Made by a program: the position numbers and the translations under genes | Assembly: GCA_965116245.1 (NCBI GenBank) | Contig: OZ220497.1 | Location: 186,001 to 250,000 of the forward strand | Direction of reading: 5' to 3' | DNA from: Poriferisodalis sp965116245 | GTDB taxonomy: Bacteria; Actinomycetota; Acidimicrobiia; Acidimicrobiales; Poriferisodalaceae | Length of the DNA stretch: 64,000 bases | Notes under the pieces: generated by a model | Database searches by the model: none | The model's input: only the letters and a program-made list of their open reading frames with translations | What the model was told of the DNA's origin: nothing | Shown here: in pieces, positions 41,958-50,835 of the stretch | Position numbering within the stretch: the stretch's first letter is position 1 | Layout of the letters: each line of letters opens with the position of its first letter

Positions 41958-43921
41958 TCGATGCCGAACAGATACGGGTAGTGATCCTGACCGCCGAAGT
42001 AGAGCTCAACGTCGACGTCGGGCCGGTGCTGTGTCAGCCAGGACACAATGTCGTGCGTTTGGTCCGACTGAGCACCCGCGCCCTCTATCAACGTGATGAT
42101 CTCGTGCTCGGGCTTTAGCAAATGGGCTAGCAACGAAATGGCGGCAGCTTCTGCTGTGGAGCCGGTCGCGACGATGCCGGAAGCATCGAGACCTATCCAC
42201 TGCCCGGCGGGAATGTGACCGATTGAAGTACTCACATCTCGCACCGACTTCGTCACTTCGCCAGCGGTAACTCCGCTGACAGCATCGGTCATTGACGCTG
42301 CATTATGTGACGCTGTCGCATCCGGGTCGTACCCGACCAGAGCTGTGAGACCAGCGGGCAACGAGCGGGTTGCTACGACCTCCACCTGCTTGGTGGTTTG
42401 CACGTTGAGCTGGCGGGCGACCGCGATGATGTTGGGATTGTTCGGCAGCACCACAACCTGCTGTGATGGTGCTGCATTGACCGCTGCGAGCAGTTCGGCC
42501 GTTGAGGGGTTCATGGTTTGGCCACCGGTGACTATCTGGTGAGCGCCCATCGCGCCGAACATTTCGTCTAGTCCCGCCGCTGGCGAGACTGTGACGACGG
42601 CACAGCCGACCTGCGGTGTGTCCTGTTTCGCCGTGTCTGGCTTTGTAGTACTCGGCGCTGCTGTGAGGGGCTCTGCTGTGCCAGGCTCTGCTAGGTCTGG
42701 CCGGGGCTGCGCACCGACCCCATTTTTCGGCTCGGCCACGCCATGCGAGTTGAGTCCGGCGACCTGTTCGTGCAGGTCAGTGATTTGGATGCGATGAGGT
42801 CGTCCCACATCGATGCCCGCCTCAATGACGGGGCCAATGTGGTCGGTGTGGATGTGGCAGTTCCACAGACCATCCCCGCCCACCATCACAATTGAGTCGC
42901 CGAGCACATCCCAAGCAGCCTTGAACTGATCAATGCGCTCATCAGACGCGTCCAGCAGGAACATCACCTCGTAGCGCGTGCTGGATAGATCGTGAGCGCT
43001 GTGGTCGTCGCTGGCCAGGTGGCGCTGAAAGTCTTCGCTGTGTAAGCCTGCACTGCGTGGGTTAGAAGCGGGGGCGGTTGGCGAGTTTGGCACTTGGCTG
43101 GCTGGGATCGGGGGAACCGTGACTGATGCTGGATCTCCCCCGGCAAGCACCGCTGCGACATCTGGCGGAAGCTGCACCTCCGACGGAATCGGTCGCCCGT
43201 CCACCACGTTTAACAGCGCGTCAAGCAGTAGCAGGTAACCCGCCGCACCTGCATCCACTACGCCAGCTTCGGCCAGCACCGGCAACTGCGAAGGCGTGGC
43301 CTCCAGCGCTTCTTGACCAGCACTCTTGGCGCTCTCCAGCACCGCAATCAGCCTGCTAGCGGCGTCGTTGATTCCGGGTCCGTTCGCGTCCGGCAGATCC
43401 AGCGTGCGCTGGGCAGCTCGCGCGGAGGCGCGTGCCACACTCAAGATCGTGCCCTCAACGGGTCGCATCACCGCGCTGTCGGCGGCCTCGCTCGCAGCCG
43501 CTAGGCCCTGTACCAACAACTCAGCCTTGATCGGCGTCTCTGCCTCAAGCTGATCGCCTTTTGGAGCCAGCGTCGACGCAAGCCCTCTAAGTAGCTGGCT
43601 CACTATGACGCCACTATTGCCGCGCGCGCCCATCAATGCACCGTGGGAGATCGCCCGGCAAACCTCGGCCCTACCGCTGCCTGCGCTGGACAGTTCCTCG
43701 CTGACGGCTGCCAACGTCATGGCCATGTTTGTTCCCGTATCGCCATCGGGCACCGGGTATACGTTGAGTCGATCAATGGTGATCCGATGCTGCTCCAATG
43801 CCGCGCTGTAGACCTTCATGGCTGCTGCCAATGCCTGCGAGTCCAGCATCGGCGGATGCTCGATTACGGCTTGTGAGTTGCGGCTGTGGCCGCAGGTTGG
43901 GCGGGCGGACCGGCCCTGCAT
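41954..43921 (-). CDS. DAK-domain protein (FakA-like)
   Basis: The 655-residue product has an N-terminal DhaL-type kinase domain with the nucleotide-binding motif YPVPDGDTGTNMAMTL and HGALMGARGNSGVI, a middle domain, and a C-terminal DegV-like/DAK1-type domain (GAHQIVTGGQTMNPST, VVLPNNPNIIAVA). In Firmicutes FakA phosphorylates fatty acids bound by FakB; no FakB gene is seen here. The ATG at 43921 has GAGAGGTG seven bases upstream; the inner ATG at 43849 is an alternative nearer the family start. The central linker (42600-42720) is an Ala/Glu/Pro/Thr-rich repeat. It overlaps recG, and DAK-recG pairing is common. Confidence 0.88.
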   Translation of the reverse strand: MQGRSARPTCGHSRNSQAVIEHPPMLDSQALAAAMKVYSAALEQHRITIDRLNVYPVPDGDTGTNMAMTLAAVSEELSSAGSGRAEVCRAISHGALMGARGNSGVIVSQLLRGLASTLAPKGDQLEAETPIKAELLVQGLAAASEAADSAVMRPVEGTILSVARASARAAQRTLDLPDANGPGINDAASRLIAVLESAKSAGQEALEATPSQLPVLAEAGVVDAGAAGYLLLLDALLNVVDGRPIPSEVQLPPDVAAVLAGGDPASVTVPPIPASQVPNSPTAPASNPRSAGLHSEDFQRHLASDDHSAHDLSSTRYEVMFLLDASDERIDQFKAAWDVLGDSIVMVGGDGLWNCHIHTDHIGPVIEAGIDVGRPHRIQITDLHEQVAGLNSHGVAEPKNGVGAQPRPDLAEPGTAEPLTAAPSTTKPDTAKQDTPQVGCAVVTVSPAAGLDEMFGAMGAHQIVTGGQTMNPSTAELLAAVNAAPSQQVVVLPNNPNIIAVARQLNVQTTKQVEVVATRSLPAGLTALVGYDPDATASHNAASMTDAVSGVTAGEVTKSVRDVSTSIGHIPAGQWIGLDASGIVATGSTAEAAAISLLAHLLKPEHEIITLIEGAGAQSDQTHDIVSWLTQHRPDVDVELYFGGQDHYPYLFGIE

Positions 43922-44137
43922 GATCGCACCTCTCAATCCAGTTGTTAGTCGCGTCAGTTGACACTCGCGTGGGTTGACCGTCGCGCACGGGTTCTTTGAC
44001 CGCGACGTGCCCCGAAGCTACTTCGCTCCCGCGATGGCCGGTGGTAGCGTGCCGCTGATCGTGTGAGCGTGTGTGAGCGGCTCAGGCAGCTCAGCACGTC
44101 CCAGCCATCACATCTAAGCCATCGGACGGAGGCGCAT

Positions 44138-44383
44138 GTGCAAGGTGTCGTTAAGTCCTACGACCCGGCATCGGGAGTTGGGATCGTGACCGACAACGTC
44201 ACACGTGCTGAGCATGAATTGGCCACCAACGCGCTGGAGGGATCGATATTCCGTATGTTGCGGCAAGGCCAGCGCGTGATCTACGACCTCAACGATCAAG
44301 GACTCGCCACACGCCTGCGTCTCGGCTCCGAGGTGGACTTGGGCATGCCTGATTGGATTACCGCTCAAAGCGAGACAGCGTAG
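44138..44383 (+). CDS. Cold-shock-like domain protein
   Basis: The 81-residue product starts VQGVVKSYDPASGVGIVTDN, resembling the first strands of a CspA OB fold, and continues with HELATNALEGSIF and LRQGQRVIYDLNDQG. The aromatic RNP motifs of true cold-shock proteins are not intact, so nucleic-acid binding is uncertain. The GTG at 44138 has GGAGG five bases upstream. It is divergent from the DAK-recG pair and lies 87 bases before pckG. Confidence 0.65.
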   Translation: MQGVVKSYDPASGVGIVTDNVTRAEHELATNALEGSIFRMLRQGQRVIYDLNDQGLATRLRLGSEVDLGMPDWITAQSETA

Positions 44384-44470
44384 ACCGAAGCCGGAGCGAA
44401 CGTCCCGGCTTACGAGCGAGCCACAGTCTTGGAACGCGAACAGGTACGAGACTCGGACCCGGAGGAAAAC

Positions 44471-46258
44471 TTGCCTGCGACCACTCACCGCCCGCTGATT
44501 GATTGGGTTGACCATTGGGCCACCGTGCTTCGACCCGACACGGTCTACTGGTGCGACGGCTCACAAGCCGAATATCGGCAACTGTGCGCCAAGATGGTAG
44601 ATACCGGCACACTCGTTCCTCTAAATCACGATGCGCGTCCCAACAGCTACCTGGCTCGCTCCGATCCCGGTGATGTCGCACGCGTCGAAGACCGAACGTT
44701 TATCTGCTCCGAGAATGAGCTTGATGCGGGCCCCAATAACAACTGGCGAGCCCCAAATGAAATGCGCGAGGAGCTGCTTGGCTTGTTCGAGGGCTCCATG
44801 CGTGGACGGACCATGTACGTCGTTCCCTTCTCAATGGGTCCGCTGGGATCGCCCATAGCGCACATCGGAGTTCAGCTCACAGACTCGCCGTACGTAGCGG
44901 CTTCGATGCGAATCATGACACGCATGGGCCAGGCTGCCCTAGATGTACTAGGAGACGGTCCCTTCGTCCCTTGCGTCCATTCGCTCGGCGCGCCCTTGGA
45001 ACCGGGTCAGGCCGATGTGCCGTGGCCCTGTGATGCCAACCGCAAGTACATAGTCCACTTCCCAAAGGAACGCGAGATCTGGTCGTACGGTTCCGGATAC
45101 GGAGGCAATGCACTGCTGGGCAAAAAGTGCTTCGCGCTACGCATCGCCTCCACGATGGCGCGAGAGCAAGGCTGGCTGGCGGAGCACATGCTGATCGTGG
45201 GCATTACCCCTCCCAATGGCGAGAAGGTGTACGTGGCTGCGGCGTTCCCATCGGCCTGCGGAAAAACCAACATGGCCATGATGATTCCAACGCTGCCGGG
45301 TTGGAAAGTTGAGACCATCGGCGACGACATCGCCTGGATGGCGTTTAGCGACGATGGCAGACTGCACGCAATCAATCCCGAGGCTGGCATATTCGGTGTC
45401 GCTCCGGGCACCGGCGATGACACAAATCCAAGCGCTCTAGCCACGGTGTGGGGCAACTGCATCTTCACCAACGTTGCACAAACGCCCGATGGGGATGTGT
45501 GGTGGGAGGGCCTCACCCAAACAGCGCCTGAAAGCCTGATCGATTGGCGAGGCAACCAGTGGTCGCCCGATTCCGAGACACCAGCGGCTCATCCCAATGC
45601 GAGGTTTACCGCTCCGGCTTCACAATGCCCCACTATCGCACCTGAATGGGAAGACCCTGCTGGCGTGCCGATCTCAGCAATCTTGTTTGGCGGCCGTCGA
45701 GCGTCCACAGTGCCACTGGTGGCAGAAGCCTTCGACTGGGAGCACGGGGTGTTCCTGGGCTCCGTGATGTCTTCAGAGAAAACAGCAGCCGCGGCGGGCA
45801 CGATTGGCGAAGTACGGCGGGACCCGTTCGCGATGCTTCCATTCTGCGGCTACAACTTCGGTGACTATTTCCAACACTGGCTGGATATAGGCGCCAAGTC
45901 GGGAACCCATCTGCCGAAGCTGTACTACGTGAACTGGTTCCGCAAGGACACGGATGGCAAGTTCATCTGGCCAGGATTCGGCGACAACGCTCGGGTACTG
46001 AAATGGGTGGTGGAGCGCGTCGCCGGGCACGGCGAAGCCGTACCGAGTGCGATCGGCCTTGTGCCGCCGCCCGAAGCACTGGACACGAGCGGCCTGAACC
46101 TAAGCCCTGCACAGATTCAAACGCTGGTTGGAGTCAACGAAGACGATTGGCGAGCCGAGATTGACATGATCGAAGCGCATTATGAGAACTTGGGCGATCG
46201 TCTCCCCCAGCAGATGCGTCATCAGCTAGACCTGCTTGAGCAGCGCCTCGGTTTTTGA
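44471..46258 (+). CDS. pckG: Phosphoenolpyruvate carboxykinase (GTP)
   Basis: PckG interconverts oxaloacetate and PEP with GTP, at the branch of gluconeogenesis and anaplerosis. The 595-residue protein has YVVPFSMGPLGSP, SGYGGNALLGKKCFALRI, the kinase P-loop FPSACGKTNMAM, the metal-binding GDDIAWM and NPEAGIFGVAPGT. The TTG at 44471 has GGAGGA five bases upstream. An in-frame TTG at 44429 has no such site, so 44471 is preferred. The gene stands alone, followed by convergent minus-strand genes. Confidence 0.96.
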   Translation: MPATTHRPLIDWVDHWATVLRPDTVYWCDGSQAEYRQLCAKMVDTGTLVPLNHDARPNSYLARSDPGDVARVEDRTFICSENELDAGPNNNWRAPNEMREELLGLFEGSMRGRTMYVVPFSMGPLGSPIAHIGVQLTDSPYVAASMRIMTRMGQAALDVLGDGPFVPCVHSLGAPLEPGQADVPWPCDANRKYIVHFPKEREIWSYGSGYGGNALLGKKCFALRIASTMAREQGWLAEHMLIVGITPPNGEKVYVAAAFPSACGKTNMAMMIPTLPGWKVETIGDDIAWMAFSDDGRLHAINPEAGIFGVAPGTGDDTNPSALATVWGNCIFTNVAQTPDGDVWWEGLTQTAPESLIDWRGNQWSPDSETPAAHPNARFTAPASQCPTIAPEWEDPAGVPISAILFGGRRASTVPLVAEAFDWEHGVFLGSVMSSEKTAAAAGTIGEVRRDPFAMLPFCGYNFGDYFQHWLDIGAKSGTHLPKLYYVNWFRKDTDGKFIWPGFGDNARVLKWVVERVAGHGEAVPSAIGLVPPPEALDTSGLNLSPAQIQTLVGVNEDDWRAEIDMIEAHYENLGDRLPQQMRHQLDLLEQRLGF

Positions 46259-46270
46259 GAGTCCCGGTTA

Positions 46271-46299
46271 TGAGAGTCTCGGTTCTACTGGGTCTCTCA
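46271..46299. terminator. Possible bidirectional terminator between convergent genes
   Basis: TGAGAG (46271-46276) and CTCTCA (46294-46299) can pair with a 17-base loop in the 48-base gap between pckG and the convergent membrane gene. The stem is short and no U-tract is clear. The gap also carries two 15-bp GAGAGTC(C/T)CGGTT units at about 46257-46286. Confidence 0.25.
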
Positions 46300-46306
46300 G
46301 CGATTC

Positions 46307-46678
46307 TCAGCCACCCAGAAACATCGCCCGGATGGCCAAACCCATAATGAACAGCGAGCCGAGGCCGAACAACTCATAGCGACGGTGTTCCATCTGCTGG
46401 CGGTAGGCGTAAACGAAGGCGACCGCCGCAGCACAACACACGCCGTAAAACACATGAAAAGCAGGTGCATCCACCTCAGCAACCCGCATCAGCACGACCC
46501 CAGCAGTGAGCTGCACAAACACCAGCACCCACGCAGTCGCGACTAGCCACCACATGGCTGGATGTCGCAACACTTTGCAGCGAATCGCGCCTAACGCCCA
46601 CAGGCCCGCGAAACCGTTGCTCAGCACTAGCGCCCAGGCGAGCGCAGTGTGAACCGTTGAGAGGACCTCAACACTCAA
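46307..46678 (-). CDS. Four-helix membrane protein, unknown function
   Basis: The 123-residue product has about four hydrophobic helices (ALAWALVLSNGFAGLWALGA; MWWLVATAWVLVFVQLTAGVVL; FYGVCCAAAVAFVYAY; LGSLFIMGLAIRAMFL, each in part). No recognised family motif is visible. Its ATG overlaps the stop of the DUF4145-like gene by four bases, so the two are translationally coupled. Confidence 0.78.
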   Translation of the reverse strand: MSVEVLSTVHTALAWALVLSNGFAGLWALGAIRCKVLRHPAMWWLVATAWVLVFVQLTAGVVLMRVAEVDAPAFHVFYGVCCAAAVAFVYAYRQQMEHRRYELFGLGSLFIMGLAIRAMFLGG

Positions 46679-47127
46679 TTCGACTGAGGTGGGGTCGACT
46701 GAGGTGAGGTCGACTGAGGTGGGGTCGACTGAGGTGAGGTCAACGGGGGTGGGGAGACTCGCTGGGTGAACAAATGAATGAACATAAGCAGATTCTGCGC
46801 GTCGCGGTGCCCATTGGCTAGGTTGAGCTCGCCGGGCCGCCGGGCCTCTGTATCGCTGAGCTTCAACACGTCCAGCGCCCGCAATAACCCGACTGGTGCA
46901 CCCGCTGACACCAGCTCGCCGACATCGCGTACGAGGTGCCTACCTCGCAGCCCCGTCGCCCGAATGAGGCTGCGCAAGAGCAGTCGTGCGAGCGCGCAGG
47001 CGCTAGCCGGAGAGAGCTCCGCAACCGCGGCAGCCTCTAGGTATAGCGGTACCAGCTTGCGATCAAGCCCTGGAGGCGCAGCATCTACATCGCTGCGCTC
47101 CGGCTCGGTGGGGAGACTTGGCCTCAT
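46675..47127 (-). CDS. DUF4145-like small protein with repeat tail
   Basis: The 150-residue protein has a helical core (AAAVAELSPASACALARLLLRSLIRATG in part, then DAQNLLMFIHLFTQ) that resembles the DUF4145 pattern of a bundled helical domain. The tail is a STPPQ/STSPQ pentapeptide run from a 15-bp array at 46682-46756. The array runs right into the four-base overlap with the next gene. The function is unknown, and the DUF4145 match is tentative. Confidence 0.65.
   Translation of the reverse strand: MRPSLPTEPERSDVDAAPPGLDRKLVPLYLEAAAVAELSPASACALARLLLRSLIRATGLRGRHLVRDVGELVSAGAPVGLLRALDVLKLSDTEARRPGELNLANGHRDAQNLLMFIHLFTQRVSPPPLTSPQSTPPQSTSPQSTPPQSN
46682..46756. repeat. 15-bp tandem repeat x5 at a gene overlap
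   Basis: Units GACTGAGGTGGGGTC and GACTGAGGTGAGGTC alternate at 46682, 46697, 46712 and 46727, with a diverged fifth at 46742. They encode the C-terminal Pro/Ser/Thr/Gln repeat and stop just before the overlap with the membrane-protein gene. The alternation suggests duplication of a 30-bp pair. Confidence 0.92.
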
Positions 47128-47173
47128 CAGCGAGTCACGCTAACTAGGCGCGCTCTACCCGAGGCCATATCTT

Positions 47174-47212
47174 CCTAGACTGCCTACCTAGACGATCTAC
47201 CTAGACGATCCA
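47174..47212. repeat. 13-bp tandem repeat x3 at the 3' end of the metal-receptor-like gene
   Basis: Units CCTAGACTGCCTA, CCTAGACGATCTA and CCTAGACGATCCA start at 47174, 47187 and 47200. The array overlaps the stop codon at 47197, so the last residues of that protein come from a repeat copy. Confidence 0.82.
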
Positions 47213-47922
47213 TCTAGACCATTTCTACCCAGTGCCTGCGAAATGGTGTCAGCCATTCTCGTAAGCGCAGCCGGGGTGCGAGTGCCCCACCAGAACAGGT
47301 CCTGGCCGTCAACCAGCTCAGTAGGCGCTACTGCGTGCAGCTCCTCAAGGTGACGCTTGTGCCATGGATAGGGTTCGGTGGGTGCTAGCACGATGTCGAT
47401 ACCCGCATTTGACAGCTCGTCGCGACTGACTGTCGGATAGGTCCCTCGACTTGCGAATGCCACTTCGATGCCGCACCAGGCAAGTACTGACGCTCCGTAG
47501 GTGCGTGTACCGATCGTCATGAAAGGGCGTCGCCAAATGGGAACGAAGGCGCGCACAGTACGGCCCGAGGGAAGCTTCGCAACGGCGCTACGCGCTGGCA
47601 AGGTGTTGACATTCGGGGTGATGCCGATCCGCGCGGCGAGGCGGTTTAGCTCGGACTCAACATCATGGAGCGATGCGATATGCAACGCTTCGACACTGAT
47701 GTCGCTAGCCATGAGTGCTTCGTAGTCCTCCCTGCGGTTCTCCTCGCGGTCTGCCACAACGAGATCCGGTCGCAACGCAACGATGCCTGCGATGTCAGGA
47801 TTCTTGGTGCCGCCAATGTGCGTGAGGTCGGGTCGCTCGCAGAATCGCGTGCAGGCGATGGGCTCGATGCCCCAGGTAGCTAGCGTCTCGGTCACGCTCG
47901 GAACGAGGCTGATGATTCGCAT
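47197..47922 (-). CDS. Helical-backbone metal receptor (BtuF-like) without signal peptide
   Basis: The product begins MRIISLVPSVTETLATWGIEP, contains GGTKNPDIAGIVALRPDLVVADREENR, and has later WRRPFMTIGTRTYGASVLAWCG and DIVLAPTEPYPW. These are features of the periplasmic cobalamin/metal-binding fold (BtuF family). No signal peptide or lipobox precedes the fold, so the protein is predicted cytoplasmic. No ABC permease or ATPase gene is next to it. A free-standing cytosolic metal- or corrinoid-binding role, or loss of the export signal, are both possible. The ATG at 47922 fits the fold better than the one at 47943. Confidence 0.78.
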   Translation of the reverse strand: MRIISLVPSVTETLATWGIEPIACTRFCERPDLTHIGGTKNPDIAGIVALRPDLVVADREENRREDYEALMASDISVEALHIASLHDVESELNRLAARIGITPNVNTLPARSAVAKLPSGRTVRAFVPIWRRPFMTIGTRTYGASVLAWCGIEVAFASRGTYPTVSRDELSNAGIDIVLAPTEPYPWHKRHLEELHAVAPTELVDGQDLFWWGTRTPAALTRMADTISQALGRNGLDGSSR

Positions 47923-47977
47923 GATCGGGTGGCTACCAGTCATCTGGCTTCGTCACCCAGCTCAACGAGAATGGGCC

Positions 47978-47983
47978 TAGGTT
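47978..47983 (+). promoter_or_regulatory. Candidate -10 box for leaderless helicase gene
   Basis: TAGGTT lies seven bases before the GTG at 47991, and no Shine-Dalgarno sequence is present. The arrangement matches the candidates at 39134 and 51729. Confidence 0.4.
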
Positions 47984-47990
47984 CGCCACT

Positions 47991-50042
47991 GTGCATGAAG
48001 CTGGTTCTGCCCGAAAGCCCGTCGATACAGGACCGAGCATTAAGGGCCTCGGCAGCACAGACCGCGACAGTGCGCGTCCTCAGACCACAGGGCGCTACAA
48101 CGCAGGCCCTGATGAGACGACTTCACTCGAGGAGAGACTTGATACCGCTCAACTGACCGCTGTGCGTTCGGGGGCCGATGCCCTGCTGGTGATAGCGGGT
48201 CCCGGCAGCGGCAAAACCCGCGTCCTCACGCATCGGATCGCATGGCGCATCGAAACCGGGTCAATGCAAGCCCAACGAGCGATGGCGGTGACTTTCACTC
48301 GTCGGGCAGCGAGAGAACTTTGGTCCCGACTGCGGCGACTGGGGATAGATGACGTTGGACCTGTCGGCACGTTTCACTCAATTGCCTTTGCACAGGTGCG
48401 CCAATACGACATTGACCACGACCGGACACAGCGGCAGTTGTTGACAAGCCGCTATGCCCTCAGCGAAGACTTGTCTGAACATCTTCGGCGTTCATTCGGC
48501 CCTAAGGCACCCATCACCGTGGCCAAAGCACTGCGCGAGATTGACTGGGCGAAGGCGAGCGACCTTTCAGTAGCCGAGTATCGCAACGGTCCCGCGCTGG
48601 CCAGGCTTGGGCCAGCCGCGGGTGAAGCAGCCGCTTCGCTGTTTGGGTACTTCGAGCGCATCAAGTCGCGCCGCAAGTTGTTGGACTTTGACGATTTGCT
48701 GGCCGAATGCACGCGCCTTATGCGCTGCGACGAACACTTCGCTACAGCCCAGCGCTGGCTTCACCGCCACTTCTTCGTTGACGAGTTCCAGGACCTAAAC
48801 CAACTGCAGTGGAGTCTCTTGCAGGAGTGGCTCGGCGGCCGCGAGGCCGTGCGCAACGGGGCCTCCGATATTTGCGCTGTCGGCGACATCGATCAATCGA
48901 TCTACGGATGGAACGGTGCTGACAGCCGCTACATCACCGAGTTTGACCGCTACTTCGACGATGCGCAGGTGGTTCGGCTCGAACTCAACTATCGCAGCCA
49001 CCCATCGCTAGTTGCTGCAGCGCAAGCAGTCCTGGACCGCGGCAACAACGACAAGGTAGACACGGCTACCCAAAAAGTCGGCCAAGCGACCCAGATGCCA
49101 GCGCGTCCGCACGAAACTGGTCCAGCACCGACCGTGACAGCCTTCGACGATGTCGGTGCTGAAGCCATCGGCATCGCGCGTTGGATTGCTCATCGTCACA
49201 TTGGCCGCGTTCGCTGGGGCTCATTCGCTGTGCTCGCGCGTACAAATGCGCAATTGCGAGACATCGCGGCCGCACTTGAGGTTCATCGCATTCCCGCTCG
49301 AATTGCCGAACAGCGAAGTCGGTATATGCAACTGCCGACTGTGGTGAAGCTGCTGGAACGCTTACGCGCCTCAAACGCGCACTTCTCCACGCTGGTTGAG
49401 GATCTGCGTGCCGAGGCGAACGATGCCCAGTCAGGCGGCCCAGTGATTGAGCGGATGCTGGAACTCGCCCAGGCCTACCTGACTGAGATGACACAGGGTT
49501 CGGGCCGCCAGTCACACCGCAGCGGACTCACTACAGAGGGCTTTATTTCCTGGTTGGGACTGTTGTCGGCCAACCAGCGCGAACTGACTGCCGATCTGCT
49601 CGACGGCGACCGCTCTGGTATTGATGCTGAATCGCTTGACGGCGCCGCAGCGTTTGACGACACCGTGACACTTGCAACCTTCCATGCCGCAAAGGGACTG
49701 CAGTGGCCTCACGTCGTGGTCGCTGGTGTTGAGGATGGCCTGGTGCCCATGCGACGCAACGACCCTGAAGAACGACGGCTGTTCTACGTAGCCGTTTCTC
49801 GTGCTATCCGCACTTTGCACTTAACGTGGTGCCGCAAACGTGAAGTGCGCGGTATCGGGGGCGACTCTCGCAGTCCTTCACCGTGGTTGGCTTCCATCAT
49901 GGCCACCGTGAGCGAAGCTACGCCTCTGACACCAGATGACGCGGCGGTGAGGGTCGCGGCCGCACGTGATGCGCTAAACGCGACTGGCAATAGGGCCAAC
50001 ATCAAAAGTGCGTCTGATCCGCTGAGCAGTTCAGAACGCTAA
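47991..50042 (+). CDS. UvrD/PcrA-family superfamily 1 helicase
   Basis: The 683-residue protein has the SF1A motifs in order: LLVIAGPGSGKTRVLTHRI (Walker A), TFTRRAARELWSRL, FFVDEFQDLNQLQW (Walker B), VGDIDQSIYGWNGADS, LELNYRSHPSL, VTLATFHAAKGLQWPHVVVAGVEDGLVP in segments, and LFYVAVSRAIRTLHLTW. It is likely a DNA repair helicase. It resembles mycobacterial UvrD2 in general layout but ends without a recognisable HRDC domain. The GTG at 47991 has a leaderless-type box seven bases upstream. Its 3' end overlaps convergent xthA by 12 bases. Confidence 0.9.
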   Translation: MHEAGSARKPVDTGPSIKGLGSTDRDSARPQTTGRYNAGPDETTSLEERLDTAQLTAVRSGADALLVIAGPGSGKTRVLTHRIAWRIETGSMQAQRAMAVTFTRRAARELWSRLRRLGIDDVGPVGTFHSIAFAQVRQYDIDHDRTQRQLLTSRYALSEDLSEHLRRSFGPKAPITVAKALREIDWAKASDLSVAEYRNGPALARLGPAAGEAAASLFGYFERIKSRRKLLDFDDLLAECTRLMRCDEHFATAQRWLHRHFFVDEFQDLNQLQWSLLQEWLGGREAVRNGASDICAVGDIDQSIYGWNGADSRYITEFDRYFDDAQVVRLELNYRSHPSLVAAAQAVLDRGNNDKVDTATQKVGQATQMPARPHETGPAPTVTAFDDVGAEAIGIARWIAHRHIGRVRWGSFAVLARTNAQLRDIAAALEVHRIPARIAEQRSRYMQLPTVVKLLERLRASNAHFSTLVEDLRAEANDAQSGGPVIERMLELAQAYLTEMTQGSGRQSHRSGLTTEGFISWLGLLSANQRELTADLLDGDRSGIDAESLDGAAAFDDTVTLATFHAAKGLQWPHVVVAGVEDGLVPMRRNDPEERRLFYVAVSRAIRTLHLTWCRKREVRGIGGDSRSPSPWLASIMATVSEATPLTPDDAAVRVAAARDALNATGNRANIKSASDPLSSSER

Positions 50043-50804
50043 GTCAGTGAACACCGGGACGTGATCTGAGGGCTTAGTGCCCTTGCGGGCGTTGCGGTCC
50101 ATGAGGCAAAACTGTGCAGTTGAGGCCACAACCTCGCTACCCAACAGCAGGTCAATACGCATGCCATGGCGCTTGTAGAACGCTCCATCTCGATAGTCCC
50201 ACCAGCTATACAGGCCCGCTGCGTCGTAGTGATTTCGGAAAATGTCGACTAGTCCCCAATCGCATACCGACTGAACCGCGTCGCGCTCCAAGCTGCTGAC
50301 GTGAGTTCGCGGTTCGGAGTTTTCCGGGTCCCAGACATCTCGGTCGTCGGGGCAGACATTGAAGTCGCCTCCTATCAGCACCGGTTCGGCTCGATTACAG
50401 GTGGCATCTAAGTGAGCGCGCAGTCGCCCGAGCCAGTCCAGCTTGTAGCGGTAGTGCTCATGGTCGACTGAGCGGCCGTTGGGCACGTAGACCGAACTCA
50501 CGGTGATAGCGCCGCAACGAGCCGAGATGATGCGTGCATCCCGGTCGGGCTCGCGGCCATCACAAAAACCAGCGACTGGATTGTCGATCCCGACACGGGA
50601 GAGTACCGCTACCCCGTTCCAGCGACCCTGACCGTGGTGCGCTGAGTCATAACCCAAAGATTCAAAGTGATCGTGGGGGAACTGTTCATCAGACATCTTG
50701 GTCTCTTGCAGTAACAGCACGTCCGGGTTGGCGTACGCCAGCCATTCATCAACCCGTTCCAGCCTGGCGTTCAGGCTGTTGACGTTCCACGTGGCGATGC
50801 GCAC
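50031..50804 (-). CDS. xthA: Exodeoxyribonuclease III / AP endonuclease
   Basis: XthA cleaves 5' to abasic sites and has 3'-5' exonuclease activity in base excision repair. The 257-residue product has the EEP fold signatures IATWNVNSLNARLERV, LLLQETKMSDEQFP, YVPNGRSVDHEHYRYKL, GGDFNVCPDDRDVW and MRIDLLLGS with SDHVPVF. It overlaps the convergent helicase gene by 12 bases, so the two stop regions cannot diverge independently. Confidence 0.96.
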   Translation of the reverse strand: MRIATWNVNSLNARLERVDEWLAYANPDVLLLQETKMSDEQFPHDHFESLGYDSAHHGQGRWNGVAVLSRVGIDNPVAGFCDGREPDRDARIISARCGAITVSSVYVPNGRSVDHEHYRYKLDWLGRLRAHLDATCNRAEPVLIGGDFNVCPDDRDVWDPENSEPRTHVSSLERDAVQSVCDWGLVDIFRNHYDAAGLYSWWDYRDGAFYKRHGMRIDLLLGSEVVASTAQFCLMDRNARKGTKPSDHVPVFTDLAF

Positions 50805-50835
50805 AGCTTTACGCTAACTGGACACTAACTGGGCG

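Noticed and set aside
45007..45555. Minus-strand open frame of about 180 codons
   Set aside because: It is antisense to pckG, whose P-loop and metal sites are clear.
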